From Citricoccus sp. CH26A (lineage in GTDB: Bacteria; Actinomycetota; Actinomycetes; Actinomycetales; Micrococcaceae), in the NCBI RefSeq assembly GCF_000224415.1, contig NZ_AFXQ01000004.1, positions 165,494 through 229,493 on the forward strand: DNA of 64,000 nucleotides, read 5' to 3'. Shown piece after piece: positions 52,353 to 64,000 of the stretch. The first letter of the stretch is position 1. Each line of letters begins with the position of its first letter. The notes beneath the pieces are model-generated. The model was not told the DNA's origin and did no database searches. It saw only the letters and a program-made list of their open reading frames with translations. Both the position numbers and the translations under genes were made by a program.

Positions 52353-53303
52353 TCAGGGCGCGGTGACCTCCAAGGAGGTGGCCCCGTCCTTCAGCTCCCG
52401 GTATTCCTCCGAGTCCAGCACCGCGCGCAGCGCGGCCTCGCCCTCCTCGCCGGTGATCGCCTCGGCATCGGACTGGGTGATGTGTCCGTGCAGGAAGGCG
52501 GCCGTGCCCTGGTCGAAGCCCTCGGCCGGCGGCAGCATGTAGTACCAAGCGCTCCAATAGTCGTCACCGGTGGATTCGGGGTCCACGTCTCCGGGCACGC
52601 CCACGACCTCGACCGCCAGCCGGTACTCATCGCCATCGAAGAACGGCTGGTCGCCCGTCGCCCCGTTGTCCCTGAGGATGGCCGTCCGGAACCAGGTGTC
52701 CTCGTCCCCGTAGCCGGGGTCCACCGGAAAGTCCTCCAGCTGCTCCGCGTCCACTACCTCGATGACGTCCGGCTTGGCGCCGTCGTTGTCCGTCGGGCCC
52801 ACGCCGGTGTCGGCCGAGAAGATGGCCGTCTCCTCCGGGTTCTGGAACACCCACCGCTCGTTCTTCACCCCGTAAGCGTCTGTCGTGTCCGGACCGGCCA
52901 GTTCCTCGGTGACCGTCCAGTCGGCCGGCAGCGTCCACCGGAAGTAGCCGCCCTCCGTGCTGTGGGTTTGCGTAGCCACATCGCCGCCGGTGCCCTCGCT
53001 GCTCTCGCCGTCCCCGGGTGCCCCGGTCGCCGTCGGCGTGGGACTGGCTTCTGCCGATTCGGTGGCATCCGCGGATTCAGTGGCGTCCGCGGTCTCGGTG
53101 GCCTGGACCGCCGCGGACTCCGACGGGCCGGTGACCTCCGAGGAGCTCCCCTCACCCGGCACGGCGGCACAGGACGCCAGGGTCATGACGGCGGCGAGAC
53201 CGAGGGCGACGGGGGTCCGGCGCCAGCACCGGGACGCCACCGGCTCCCCGGGGACACGCCTGTCGTCGTCCTGGTCGCCGCCCCGCTCAGTGCCGTACCT
53301 CAT
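52353..53303 (-). CDS. Predicted secreted lipoprotein with Ser/Thr/Ala/Glu linker
   Basis: 316 residues. Hydrophobic VALGLAAVMTLASC gives a lipobox LASC; the Cys is near residue 45, after an unusually long Arg/Asp-rich N-terminus. A low-complexity linker follows, built from repeats of ATESADATES-like units, then a globular domain (FRWTLPADWTVTEE, WVFQNPEETAIFSADTG). ATG 53303 has AAGGGA upstream. Not recognised further; a surface-anchored sensor or binding protein is plausible. It lies between prpC and xerD and has no obvious partner. Confidence 0.75.
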   Translation of the reverse strand: MRYGTERGGDQDDDRRVPGEPVASRCWRRTPVALGLAAVMTLASCAAVPGEGSSSEVTGPSESAAVQATETADATESADATESAEASPTPTATGAPGDGESSEGTGGDVATQTHSTEGGYFRWTLPADWTVTEELAGPDTTDAYGVKNERWVFQNPEETAIFSADTGVGPTDNDGAKPDVIEVVDAEQLEDFPVDPGYGDEDTWFRTAILRDNGATGDQPFFDGDEYRLAVEVVGVPGDVDPESTGDDYWSAWYYMLPPAEGFDQGTAAFLHGHITQSDAEAITGEEGEAALRAVLDSEEYRELKDGATSLEVTAP

Positions 53304-53464
53304 CGTGGATTCCCTTCCGCCAGGGCGCCCCGGCGGCGCCGACGACTGTCTCACTGCGGCCGTCGGTCGCACGGACGGCCTCCGTCCATCTGAGCATCCC
53401 CGTGCGGCGCTGTCACGCGGTACTGCCGGGCTGACCGGTGACGTTGCGGGATCGTGATGGTGCC

Positions 53465-54511
53465 CTAGGCCCGGGCGCGGGGGTGCGCGGCGGCGTAGAC
53501 CTCCCGCAGGGTGTCCGCCGTGACGAGGGTGTAGACCTGGGTCGTGGTCACCGAGGCGTGGCCGAGCAGTTCCTGCACCACGCGGACGTCCGCCCCGCCC
53601 TCGAGCAGGTGGGTGGCGAAGGAGTGGCGCAGGGTGTGCGGGGAGACCTCGGTCCCGAGGCCGGCGCGCTCGGCCGCCTTCTTCAGGATCGTCCAGGCGG
53701 ACTGCCGGGACAGCCGGCCGCCCCGCTGGTTCAGGAACAGCGCCGGGTTCCCCGTGCCGGACCGGGAGGCCAGCGCCGGGCGGCCGCGGACCAGCCAGGC
53801 CTCGATCGCCGCGGCGGCGTAGGAGCCCAGCGGCACGATCCTCTCCTTGGAGCCCTTGCCGAACAGTCGCACGACGGCGGGACCGGCCTCGTCCTCGGTC
53901 CCGCCCCGGTCGGCGGCCGGGCCGTCGGCGGCCTGCGGAGCGGCGTCCGACAGCGCGCCGGTGGCGGGCTCGCCGGGGGCGCGGACCGCGCCGATGACGT
54001 CGTCCACGTCCAGCCCGACCGCCTCGGAGATCCGGGCACCGGTGGCGTAGAGGAACTCGAGAAGTGCGCGGTCCCGCAGTCCTGCGGGCGTGTCCGTGGG
54101 CACTGCCTCGAGCAGGGCTGTCACCTGGTCCACGCGGATGGCCTTCGGCAGTTCCCGGGCCGGTCGTGGTGGGGTGACCTCCCGGGCGGGGTCCGTCTCC
54201 GTGAGGTGTTCGAGCGTCCAGAAGCGGTGCAGTCCACGCACCGCCACGATGGTGCGCGCCGCGGACCGCGGGGCCAGGGGGTGGCCGCCGTCGGCGCCGG
54301 TGCCCAGGGCCTGGAGGAAACCGGTGATGTGCCGCCGGGTGATGTCCCGGGGTTCCGCCACGCCTTCGGTCACGAGCCAGCGCAGGTACCGCGTGACGTC
54401 CCGTCGGTAGGCGCCCAGCGTGTTCGCCGACATCCCCCGCTCCACGGCGAGGTGGTCCAGGTAGGCCTCCGCCGGCCGGACCAGGGACCGCGGGAGCTCC
54501 TCGTCGGTCAC
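53465..54511 (-). CDS. xerD: Tyrosine recombinase XerD
   Basis: 348 residues; with XerC it resolves chromosome dimers at dif. Catalytic residues Arg160, Lys222, His292, Arg295, His318 and Tyr327 are all present. An extra stretch of about 37 Ala/Gly/Pro/Asp residues (174-210) lies between Arg160 and Lys222, making it longer than the usual 300-310. GTG start overlaps the nudix stop by four bases. It stands beside conserved housekeeping genes, so it is the chromosomal Xer protein and not a phage integrase. Confidence 0.93.
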   Translation of the reverse strand: MTDEELPRSLVRPAEAYLDHLAVERGMSANTLGAYRRDVTRYLRWLVTEGVAEPRDITRRHITGFLQALGTGADGGHPLAPRSAARTIVAVRGLHRFWTLEHLTETDPAREVTPPRPARELPKAIRVDQVTALLEAVPTDTPAGLRDRALLEFLYATGARISEAVGLDVDDVIGAVRAPGEPATGALSDAAPQAADGPAADRGGTEDEAGPAVVRLFGKGSKERIVPLGSYAAAAIEAWLVRGRPALASRSGTGNPALFLNQRGGRLSRQSAWTILKKAAERAGLGTEVSPHTLRHSFATHLLEGGADVRVVQELLGHASVTTTQVYTLVTADTLREVYAAAHPRARA

Positions 54512-55176
54512 TGGTCGGGGACGGAGGCTGAGGTCGTGGTGCCCTGCCACGGGGCGTCGGCCAGGCGCAGTCCGGTGAACCCCTGCGCGGCGTGCACCCG
54601 CAGGGCCAGCAGGCCGATCGCGGTCGCGGGGTTGCGCAGCCGGCCGGAGAGCACGGCCTCCACGGCCTCGTCCACGGGCACCCAGGCCAGCGGCATGCCG
54701 GCCTCCTCCCCCGTCCGCTCGTGCCGCTGGTCCTCCGGGACCTCGCTCAGTCCACGGGCCAGGAACACCCGGATGCGTTCGGAGGAGGAACCGGGCGTGG
54801 TGTAGAAGTCGACGAGCACGTCCCACTGGTCGGCCACCAGGTCGGCCTCCTCGGCCAGCTCCCGCTGGGCGGCGGCGAGCATCGGCTCGCCGGCCACGTC
54901 CAGCAGGCCGGCGGGGACCTCCCAGAGTTCCTGGCCGACGGGATGCCGGTACTGCCGGATCATCCGCACCCGGTCCTGGTCGTCCAGGGCGACGATCGCC
55001 ACCGCGCCGGGGTGGCGGATGAACTCCCGCACCAGGGGTTCCTCGCCCTCGTGCATGCGGAACGACTCCCGGGCGACGTCCCAGACCTTGCCCGCGAACG
55101 CCCTCCCGGTCTCCTCCGCGGTGCGGGCCGCGGGCAGGTCGGCCAGCGGGCCGCCGTCGTGGGGGATGTACGCCAT
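54508..55176 (-). CDS. NUDIX hydrolase, ADP-ribose pyrophosphatase type
   Basis: 222 residues. Nudix box in [20 protein letters not shown] followed by AEEADL; the Glu residues for Mg are kept, but the usual Gly after EE is replaced by Asp. The N-terminal part [21 protein letters not shown] and C-terminal [16 protein letters not shown] are typical of ADP-ribose hydrolases (Rv1700-like). ATG 55176 is 5 bases after the pyrG stop, without a strong ribosome site nearby; coupling is likely. Its end overlaps xerD. Confidence 0.9.
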   Translation of the reverse strand: MAYIPHDGGPLADLPAARTAEETGRAFAGKVWDVARESFRMHEGEEPLVREFIRHPGAVAIVALDDQDRVRMIRQYRHPVGQELWEVPAGLLDVAGEPMLAAAQRELAEEADLVADQWDVLVDFYTTPGSSSERIRVFLARGLSEVPEDQRHERTGEEAGMPLAWVPVDEAVEAVLSGRLRNPATAIGLLALRVHAAQGFTGLRLADAPWQGTTTSASVPDQ

Positions 55177-55181
55177 GGGGA

Positions 55182-58733
<3,552 letters not shown>

Positions 58734-58737
<4 letters not shown>

Positions 58738-59909
58738 GGCCGGCCGCCTCCCCCGGGCTCGCGGTCCTCACGGGCCTCCGCCGGGGTGGTGCTGGAACGG
58801 GCCAGGGGCAGCTTCTCGTCCTCGCGCACGACCACCGGGATGGCGGCCGTGGCCGGTGGGACCACCCCGGGACGCGGGGCCAGGTGGTGGGGCTCGACCA
58901 CGGAGACGCCGGGCGAACCGGGTACCTTGCCGTCGGTGTGCCGGGCGGCGTAGCGCGCCTCGCGGGCCGCCACCTCCTCCCGGTCCTGTTCGGTGACCGG
59001 GCCCCGCCAGCCCTTGGTGGGCAGGTTGAACTTGCGCACGAGGCGCTCGGAGAACGGGGTGCGGGACAACCGGGCGATCCGGACGGGGTGTTCCGATCGG
59101 GTGACCTCGATCCGGGCCCCCAGCGGCAGGTCGACGGTGCGCCGGCCGTCGCACCACAGGACGCCGGGTTCATTGGTGCGCGGGAGCACCTCCACGGTCA
59201 GGACCGAGTCCGGGGAGACCACGAGCGGACGGGCGAACAGGGCGTGCGCGCTGATGGGGACCATGAGCATGGCGCGCACCTCGGGCCAGACGACCGGGCC
59301 GCCCGCGGAGAAGGCGTAGGCGGTGGAGCCGGTGGGGGTGGCCATCACGATGCCGTCGCAGCCGTAGGTGGAGATGGGACGGCCGTCGACCGCGGTGATG
59401 ACCTCGAGCATGCGTTCGCGGTTGGACTTCTCCACGCTCGCCTCGTTCAGCGCCCAGGTCCGGGCGACCAGGACGTCGTCCTCGAAGACGCGGACGTCGA
59501 TCGTCATCCGTTCCTCGACGGTGTAGTCCTCGTCCACGACCGCCTCGACCGTGCGGGTGAGATCGGTGCGCTCGGACTCGGCCAGGAACCCCACATGCCC
59601 CAGGTTGACGGCCAGCAGGGGAACACCGGCCTCACGGACCAGTTCGGCGGCGCGCAGGACGGACCCGTCGCCGCCGAGGACCACGCCGAGATGGATGTCG
59701 GGCAGGTCGCAGTCCACCCCCAGCGTCTCGGGACGGGTCGCCAGCGGCGGCACCACGTCCGAGTGGATGGCCTCGCGGATGGCAATGACATCGTCCTCGA
59801 GCAGGACCGGGACCAGCCCGGACTCCTGGAGGCTCGCACACGTGCGGAGGGCGGCGCGGATGGCGTCCTCACGGCCGGTGTGGGCGAGGACGAGGATTCT
59901 GCGAGCCAT
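58734..59909 (-). CDS. nadK: NAD kinase
   Basis: 391 residues; phosphorylates NAD to NADP. Motif LGGDGSVLRAAELVREAG (GGDG catalytic motif), YGCDGIVMATPTGSTAYAFS, then NEASVEKSN. The kinase domain ends near residue 300; about 60 disordered residues follow with Pro, Ala and Arg. ATG 59909 is 7 bases after TATCCT, so likely leaderless. It is followed by recN with overlap; tlyA lies 88 bases upstream. Confidence 0.95.
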
Positions 59910-59916
59910 GGGCACA

Positions 59917-59922
59917 AGGATA
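59917..59922 (-). promoter_or_regulatory. Candidate -10 box of leaderless nadK
   Basis: TATCCT on the minus strand and the sequence TGTGCCC (7 bases) before the ATG; nearly the same arrangement as at prpE. It gives nadK-recN a promoter independent of tlyA. Confidence 0.4.
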
Positions 59923-59997
59923 CCCACGCTCCGTGGCCGGCCGACCGCGAGACGTCCCCGGTGTGGATGGCCCGGGCGGGCCCGGCATCCGGCCCGG

Positions 59998-60846
59998 TCA
60001 GTCCCAGTCCACGTCCTGCCGGGACCACCAGTCCGCACCGGGCACGGGATCCGGTGCGCCGTCCGCAACGTCCGGGATGCCCGGCGCCGCCCGGCGCAGC
60101 CACAGGAAGAACTCGGCATTGCCGTCCTGCCCGGGCAGCGGCGACCGGGCGAGTCCCCGAGGCTCCAGCCCGGCCGCGAGGGCGGCGTCGACCACCCCGG
60201 CGACGGCCCGGCGACGGGCCGCGGGGTCCACCACGACGCCGGTGCGCGGCAAGGCCTCCCGGCCCACCTCGAATTGGGGCTTGACCATCAGGACCAAGTC
60301 GGCGCCGGGCCGGCACGCCGCGGCCAGCGGGGCCATGACCAGGCGCAACGAGATGAAGGAGAGGTCGGAGACCACCAGGTCCACGGTCCCGCCGATCCGC
60401 TCCGGGGTCAGGTCCCGGATGTTGAGGCCCTCGTGGACCTCGACGCGCGGATCGCGGCGCAGCTCATCCACGAGCTGTCCGTGGCCCACGTCGACCGCGA
60501 CCACCCTGGTCGCGCCCGCACGCAGCAGGACGTCGGTGAATCCCCCGGTGGAGGCCCCGGCGTCCAGGCAGCGTCGACCGGTGGGGACGACACCGGCGAA
60601 CGCCTCCAGCGCCCCGGCCAGCTTGTGCCCTGCCCGGGAGGCGTAGCGCGGACCCCGTGCGGACAGCGCCAGCACGTCGTCCGGGTGGCACTTCTGCGAC
60701 GGCTTGGTGGCCGGGATGCCGTTCACGGTGACCTCCCCGGCCGTCACCATCCCGGCGGCCTCACTGCGGGACCGGGCGAGCCCGCGACGGGTCAGGGCGA
60801 CGTCCAGCCGCTCGGTACCGGCCGTCGCTGCTCCCGAGCGGCTCAT
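59998..60846 (-). CDS. tlyA: 16S/23S rRNA 2'-O-ribose methyltransferase TlyA
   Basis: 282 residues. S4 RNA-binding domain at the N-terminus (ERLDVALTRRGLARSRSEA), then an FtsJ-type methyltransferase with CLDAGASTGGFTDVLLRAGA (SAM site) and MVKPQFEVGREAL. Loss of TlyA gives capreomycin resistance in mycobacteria. ATG overlaps the small upstream gene by four bases. Part of the HAD - small protein - tlyA - nadK - recN order. Confidence 0.95.
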   Translation of the reverse strand: MSRSGAATAGTERLDVALTRRGLARSRSEAAGMVTAGEVTVNGIPATKPSQKCHPDDVLALSARGPRYASRAGHKLAGALEAFAGVVPTGRRCLDAGASTGGFTDVLLRAGATRVVAVDVGHGQLVDELRRDPRVEVHEGLNIRDLTPERIGGTVDLVVSDLSFISLRLVMAPLAAACRPGADLVLMVKPQFEVGREALPRTGVVVDPAARRRAVAGVVDAALAAGLEPRGLARSPLPGQDGNAEFFLWLRRAAPGIPDVADGAPDPVPGADWWSRQDVDWD

Positions 60847-61016
60847 GGCGTCCCCGGCAGCCGCGGCTGGTCCTCGAGCAGGCGGGACAGGTCATCCAGT
60901 GCCGTCCGGTAGGCCTCGACCTCGTCCCCCGGGCTCAGCGCACCGGCCCCGTCCAGGCCGGACACGATGGCGTCGGCGGCGGGATCACCGGTGGGCTCGG
61001 GCCACCCCGCGCTCAC
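60843..61016 (-). CDS. Small protein of unknown function (Rv1693-like position)
   Basis: 57 residues, starting with GTG that overlaps the HAD gene's stop (GTGA) and ending overlapping the tlyA start. The sequence is acidic and predicted helical in the second half (GDEVEAYRTALDDLSRLLED). A longer frame begins upstream but lies inside the HAD gene. A short gene at the same place is known in mycobacteria (Rv1693). No function is known. Confidence 0.65.
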   Translation of the reverse strand: MSAGWPEPTGDPAADAIVSGLDGAGALSPGDEVEAYRTALDDLSRLLEDQPRLPGTP

Positions 61017-61849
61017 CGGTCCGTCTCCGAAGGCGCGGACCACCGTTCCGGGGGCGCCTGCAGCAGGGCTGGCAGGCCGTCCAGGACCCACGTCGGCTGG
61101 TGGTCGCAGGGCGCTGCCCGCGTCGCGTCGCGGTCATCGACGCCCGTGAGCACCAGAGCGGTGTCGAATCCCGCACGGTTCCCGCCGAGGATGTCCGTGT
61201 CGAGACGGTCACCGACGACGAGCGGACGACGACCGCCCAAGCGTTCTGCAGCCAGCCGGAACAGGACCGGTTCGGGCTTGCCCGCAGCGACCGGGACGGT
61301 ACCGGTCGCCCGGGCCACCGCCTCGACCAGGGCACCGTTGCCGGGGGCGATCCCCTCGGCGCGGGGAATCGTCAGGTCGGTGTTGGTCGCCACCCAGCGG
61401 GCGCCGGACCGGATCGCGAAGGCCGCCTGGGCCAGGTCCTTCCACCCGACCGAGGGGTCGAACCCCTGGATCACCGCCTCGGGGTCCTCTGCGGCGGATT
61501 CGGCGACCTCGTGGCCGGCCTCGCTCACGAGGTCGCGCAGGTGGTCGGAGCCGACGACCAGGACCCGGGTGGTCCGGCCCTCGAGCTCCTCGCCCAGCAG
61601 GGCCACACCGGCGGCGGCGGAACCGAGCACCTGCTCACCCTCCACCGACAGTCCGAACGAGTTCAGGTGCTCGGCCACGGACTCGGGCGAACGCGAGGCG
61701 TTGTTGGTCACGTAGGCGACCGGGACATCCAGCGAGTCGAGTTCCCGGAGGGTCTCCACTGCGCCGTCGATGGCGTGTTCACCGGCGTAGACGACGCCAT
61801 CCAGGTCGCACAGCAGGACGTCGTGCCCGTCGAAGAAGCGTGCAGCCAC
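61013..61849 (-). CDS. HAD-superfamily phosphatase (NagD/Rv1692-like)
   Basis: 278 residues. Catalytic DLDGVVYAG, then YVTNNASRSPESVAEHL, GKPEPVLFRLAAERLGG and GDRLDTDILGGNRAG, the four HAD motifs; the cap domain lies between. The mycobacterial relative Rv1692 is reported as a glycerol 3-phosphate phosphatase. GTG start 3 bases after the TPR gene's stop. Likely co-transcribed with tlyA. Confidence 0.9.
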   Translation of the reverse strand: MAARFFDGHDVLLCDLDGVVYAGEHAIDGAVETLRELDSLDVPVAYVTNNASRSPESVAEHLNSFGLSVEGEQVLGSAAAGVALLGEELEGRTTRVLVVGSDHLRDLVSEAGHEVAESAAEDPEAVIQGFDPSVGWKDLAQAAFAIRSGARWVATNTDLTIPRAEGIAPGNGALVEAVARATGTVPVAAGKPEPVLFRLAAERLGGRRPLVVGDRLDTDILGGNRAGFDTALVLTGVDDRDATRAAPCDHQPTWVLDGLPALLQAPPERWSAPSETDR

Positions 61850-61852
61850 GGA

Positions 61853-63871
61853 TCAGTCGCCCTGCGGGTCCCGGTCGGGGCGGGATGCGGTGTCCGGACG
61901 CTGTCCTGGATGATCGTCCAGTGCGTCCTCCCACGGCGCGGCGCCCTCGGACCCCTCATCGCGGGAATCCACGACGACGAGTCCCTCCTCGGCCAGGTCG
62001 TCGCCGACGGCGCGGTCCCTCCCAAGATGGTCATCATCGGGCTGGCCGTCCTCGGAGTCCTCCGCGGCCGACGCGGGCGTGGCCGCATCACCCCCCGTCT
62101 CCTCTCCGGTGCTCCCGGGTGGGACCAGGTCACGGGCCCGGGGACGACGCTCCGGTCGCACGTCCTCCTCCACCCCGAAGTCCACGATCTCCGGGTCGGA
62201 GAACTCCCCGATCCCGAGGGCCCGCTCGGCCACCCGCGCTTGGTGGCGCCAGTCCTTCGCCTCACCGCCTCGGCCGGCCTCCTCGAGGGCATCGGCATAG
62301 GCCCGGAACAGACGGGGACTGAAGGAGAATCCGCGGTTCCGGTCCAGCTCCGGGACCTGCAGCACCTTCAGTGCGGAATCGACGTCCCCGAGGTCGCGGT
62401 GGATGCCGGACAGCACCATGACGAGTTCCACGCGGACGGCACGGTCGAGGGTTCCCAGGTCCACCTCGCCGGCCAGTTCCAACGCCTTGGAATGGCGACC
62501 GAGGGCACGTTCGCTGTCCACCATCTCGGGGAGGTGGGTGTGGTCACCGGTGATCCGGCGATAGGTGCGGAACTCGCGCAACGCCTCGGCGTACTGCCCC
62601 GCGGCGTAGGCCGTCAGCCCGACGGCCTCGCGAACGCAGCCGAGTCGGCCGCCTCGGCGGCTGGCCGCCAGGGCGTGCTCGAAGGACAACTGGGGATCGA
62701 TCTCGAGCAACCGGCCGGCCATGACCAGGTGCTTGGCCACCCAGGGACGATTGCGCTCGTCCAGCGAGTCGAGTTCCCGGCTGGTCGCGCGGTCCAGCTC
62801 CCTACCGGTGACGTCCTCGTCGATCTCCGGGGACTTGGCACGGTCGGGGCGGTTGGCACTGCGCAGGTCGCTGGGGTTGTGATCTGGCGCGCTGTCGCCC
62901 CGGTCGCGGAACCCGCGACGGTCCGGGCCGGCACTCCGGCCACGATCTGCTCCGGGGCGCCCACCGCGCTGATCGTCGCGGGAGCGGCCGTATCCGTCCT
63001 GGTGATCGCGACGGGGACGGTCTCCCCGCTCGCCACGGTCGTCGCGCAGGTACCCACCCTCACGACGGGGGCGATCACTCCGGTCACCACGGTCGTCCCG
63101 GCGGTAGCCACCGGCTGGGTTGTCCCGACGCGGACGGTCCCCACGGTCACCGCGGTCGTCCCGCTGGTAGCCACCCTCACGGCGCGGACGGTCATCGCGG
63201 CGGTAACCGCCCTCACGGTTGTCCCGGCCTGGACGGTCCCCACGCACGCCCCGGTCGTCCCGCTGGTAGCCACCCTCACGGCGCGGGCGATCCCCACGAT
63301 CACCGCGGTCGTCCCGCTGGTACCCACCTTCGCGGCGCGGGCGATCACCGCGGTCGTCCCGGCGGTAGCCACCCTCACGAGTGTCCCGGCCCGGGCGATC
63401 CCCACGATCACTCCGCTCGTCCCGGCGGTATCCGCCGTCACGCGTGTCCCGTCGGGGACGATCCCCGCGCTCACCGCGGTCGTCCCGCTGATACCCGCTC
63501 TCCCGTCGAGGCCGCTCCTGACCTCGCTCACGGTCGTCCCGACGGTACCCGCTGCCACTGCGGTCACCGGAGCGCGGCGCACCGGAGCGGGGCCGGTCTT
63601 CACGGCGCGGACCGTCCTCCCGGCGGTAACCCCCGCCGTCAGACCGAGCGGGTCGCCCCTCGCCGGCATCACGACGAGCGGACGACGAACCTCCGCGCTC
63701 GGAACCGTATCGACCGGAGTCCCGGCCCGTCCCGGCACGCCCGGACTGGCCGCGGGAGTCATAGGAACGGCGATCGTCCCGGGGGCCGCCGCGGGACCCC
63801 CGCCCGGTCTGTCCACCGGTCTGCTTCCGGTCGCGGCCGGCTGAACCGGGGCGTTCCTCGTTCTCGGACAT
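61853..63871 (-). CDS. TPR-like protein with long Arg/Asp-rich disordered repeat region
   Basis: 672 residues. The first about 345 are disordered and repetitive, rich in Arg, Asp, Gly and Tyr. About residues 350-600 are helical repeats of TPR type (GRLLEIDPQLSFEHALAASR; AYAAGQYAEALREFRTYRRI; LAGEVDLGTLDRAVRVEL). The C-terminal 80 residues are acidic. It corresponds in place to Rv1691. ATG with GAGGA upstream. First of the tlyA-recN array within the window. Function is unknown; the RNA-binding look of the tail suggests a role with RNA or ribosomes. Confidence 0.8.
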   Translation of the reverse strand: MSENEERPGSAGRDRKQTGGQTGRGSRGGPRDDRRSYDSRGQSGRAGTGRDSGRYGSERGGSSSARRDAGEGRPARSDGGGYRREDGPRREDRPRSGAPRSGDRSGSGYRRDDRERGQERPRRESGYQRDDRGERGDRPRRDTRDGGYRRDERSDRGDRPGRDTREGGYRRDDRGDRPRREGGYQRDDRGDRGDRPRREGGYQRDDRGVRGDRPGRDNREGGYRRDDRPRREGGYQRDDRGDRGDRPRRDNPAGGYRRDDRGDRSDRPRREGGYLRDDRGERGDRPRRDHQDGYGRSRDDQRGGRPGADRGRSAGPDRRGFRDRGDSAPDHNPSDLRSANRPDRAKSPEIDEDVTGRELDRATSRELDSLDERNRPWVAKHLVMAGRLLEIDPQLSFEHALAASRRGGRLGCVREAVGLTAYAAGQYAEALREFRTYRRITGDHTHLPEMVDSERALGRHSKALELAGEVDLGTLDRAVRVELVMVLSGIHRDLGDVDSALKVLQVPELDRNRGFSFSPRLFRAYADALEEAGRGGEAKDWRHQARVAERALGIGEFSDPEIVDFGVEEDVRPERRPRARDLVPPGSTGEETGGDAATPASAAEDSEDGQPDDDHLGRDRAVGDDLAEEGLVVVDSRDEGSEGAAPWEDALDDHPGQRPDTASRPDRDPQGD
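62993..63547 (-). repeat. In-frame repeats coding GYRRDDRGDRPRR-like units
   Basis: About eleven imperfect copies of a 12-20 residue unit, each with a Tyr, then RDDRG(D/E)RGDRPRR(E/D), and Gly-Gly. Copies differ by a few codons, and some lack the middle, so copy number may vary among strains. The unit is coding, not intergenic. Confidence 0.85.
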
Positions 63872-63965
63872 CCAGGATCCTCTTTCCTTCAGGTGCGACC
63901 GCAACCCGGAATAGGGCCGGGGCTGCCGATCGGCCACACCAGAGTAGCCGACATGGTTAAAGCAA

Positions 63966-63996
63966 GGAGGCCCCGCACATACAGTGCGGGGCCTCC
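63966..63996 (-). terminator. Hairpin at the right edge
   Basis: GGAGGCCCCGCAC pairs with GTGCGGGGCCTCC (13 base pairs) over loop ATACA; on the minus strand it is followed by TTGCTTT. It probably ends a minus-strand gene to the right of the window, just before the promoter of the TPR gene. Confidence 0.65.
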
Positions 63997-64000
63997 CTTG

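Noticed and set aside
53465..54511. Phage or integron integrase
   Set aside because: Context (nudix, pyrG, recN) and motifs fit the chromosomal XerD.
62993..63547. Repeats that might be a CRISPR array or tandem DNA repeat
   Set aside because: They are in frame and code a repetitive protein tail; units lack constant length and unique spacers.
60704..63844. 1046-residue open frame on the plus strand opposite tlyA, HAD and TPR genes
   Set aside because: Crosses three well-supported minus-strand genes; its Val/Thr/Pro repeats simply mirror the Arg/Asp repeats of the TPR gene.

Overview
The window comes from a very GC-rich actinobacterium, most likely a member of the Micrococcales close to Micrococcaceae. 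Evidence: a mycothione reductase (mycothiol is actinobacterial), a GarA/OdhI-type FHA protein beside gcvH, actinobacterial gene orders, and many genes that appear to be leaderless (a TANNNT -10 box 6-7 bases before the start codon). Species-level assignment is not possible from this sequence alone.

Layout. 1-9.9 kb (mostly minus strand): mycothione reductase (cut by the window edge), pyruvate carboxylase, an orphan ParA-type ATPase, then the conserved block gcvH - garA - merR - bifunctional nuclease - merR, which has the same order as Rv1826-Rv1830 of Mycobacterium tuberculosis. 9.9-21 kb: a 3-hydroxybenzoate 4-hydroxylase gene divergent from an unusual tandem-MarR regulator, an MFS/DinB pair, a release-factor-like protein, a peptide transporter, a DUF488 protein and a three-gene acyl-CoA operon. 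21.4-23.1 kb: a cold-shock-like protein and two unrecognised genes. 23.2-30.3 kb: an arsenic resistance island with Acr3, three different arsenate reductases, a shortened thioredoxin-reductase-like protein, a flavoprotein with a cysteine-rich tail, arsR, arsO, and a merR followed by a 19-residue cysteine-rich peptide gene; the island ends at a tRNA-Pro gene. 30.5-33.5 kb: two oxidoreductases and a lipoprotein.

33.5-64 kb is, on the minus strand, a long housekeeping array: TPR protein - HAD phosphatase - small protein - tlyA - NAD kinase - recN - pyrG - nudix - xerD, then parA - scpA - scpB - rluB - tyrA - cmk - der. From memory this matches the Rv1691-Rv1713 order of M. tuberculosis. It is split between xerD and parA by a 12-kb metabolic block: dctA, a DctS/DctR-type two-component system, a hydrolase, prpE, a GntR regulator, prpD, prpB, prpC and a lipoprotein. 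These would import C4-dicarboxylates and burn propionate through the 2-methylcitrate cycle, whose products succinate and pyruvate feed pyruvate carboxylase and the TCA cycle.

The most interesting material is in the arsenic island: a thioredoxin reductase reduced in frame at two places, a Cys-tailed flavoprotein, and a microprotein with 6 Cys in 19 residues under what looks like a MerR-controlled promoter. Two genes (prpE and recN) each carry a single-base loss in a G/C homopolymer; these are either real lesions or assembly errors.
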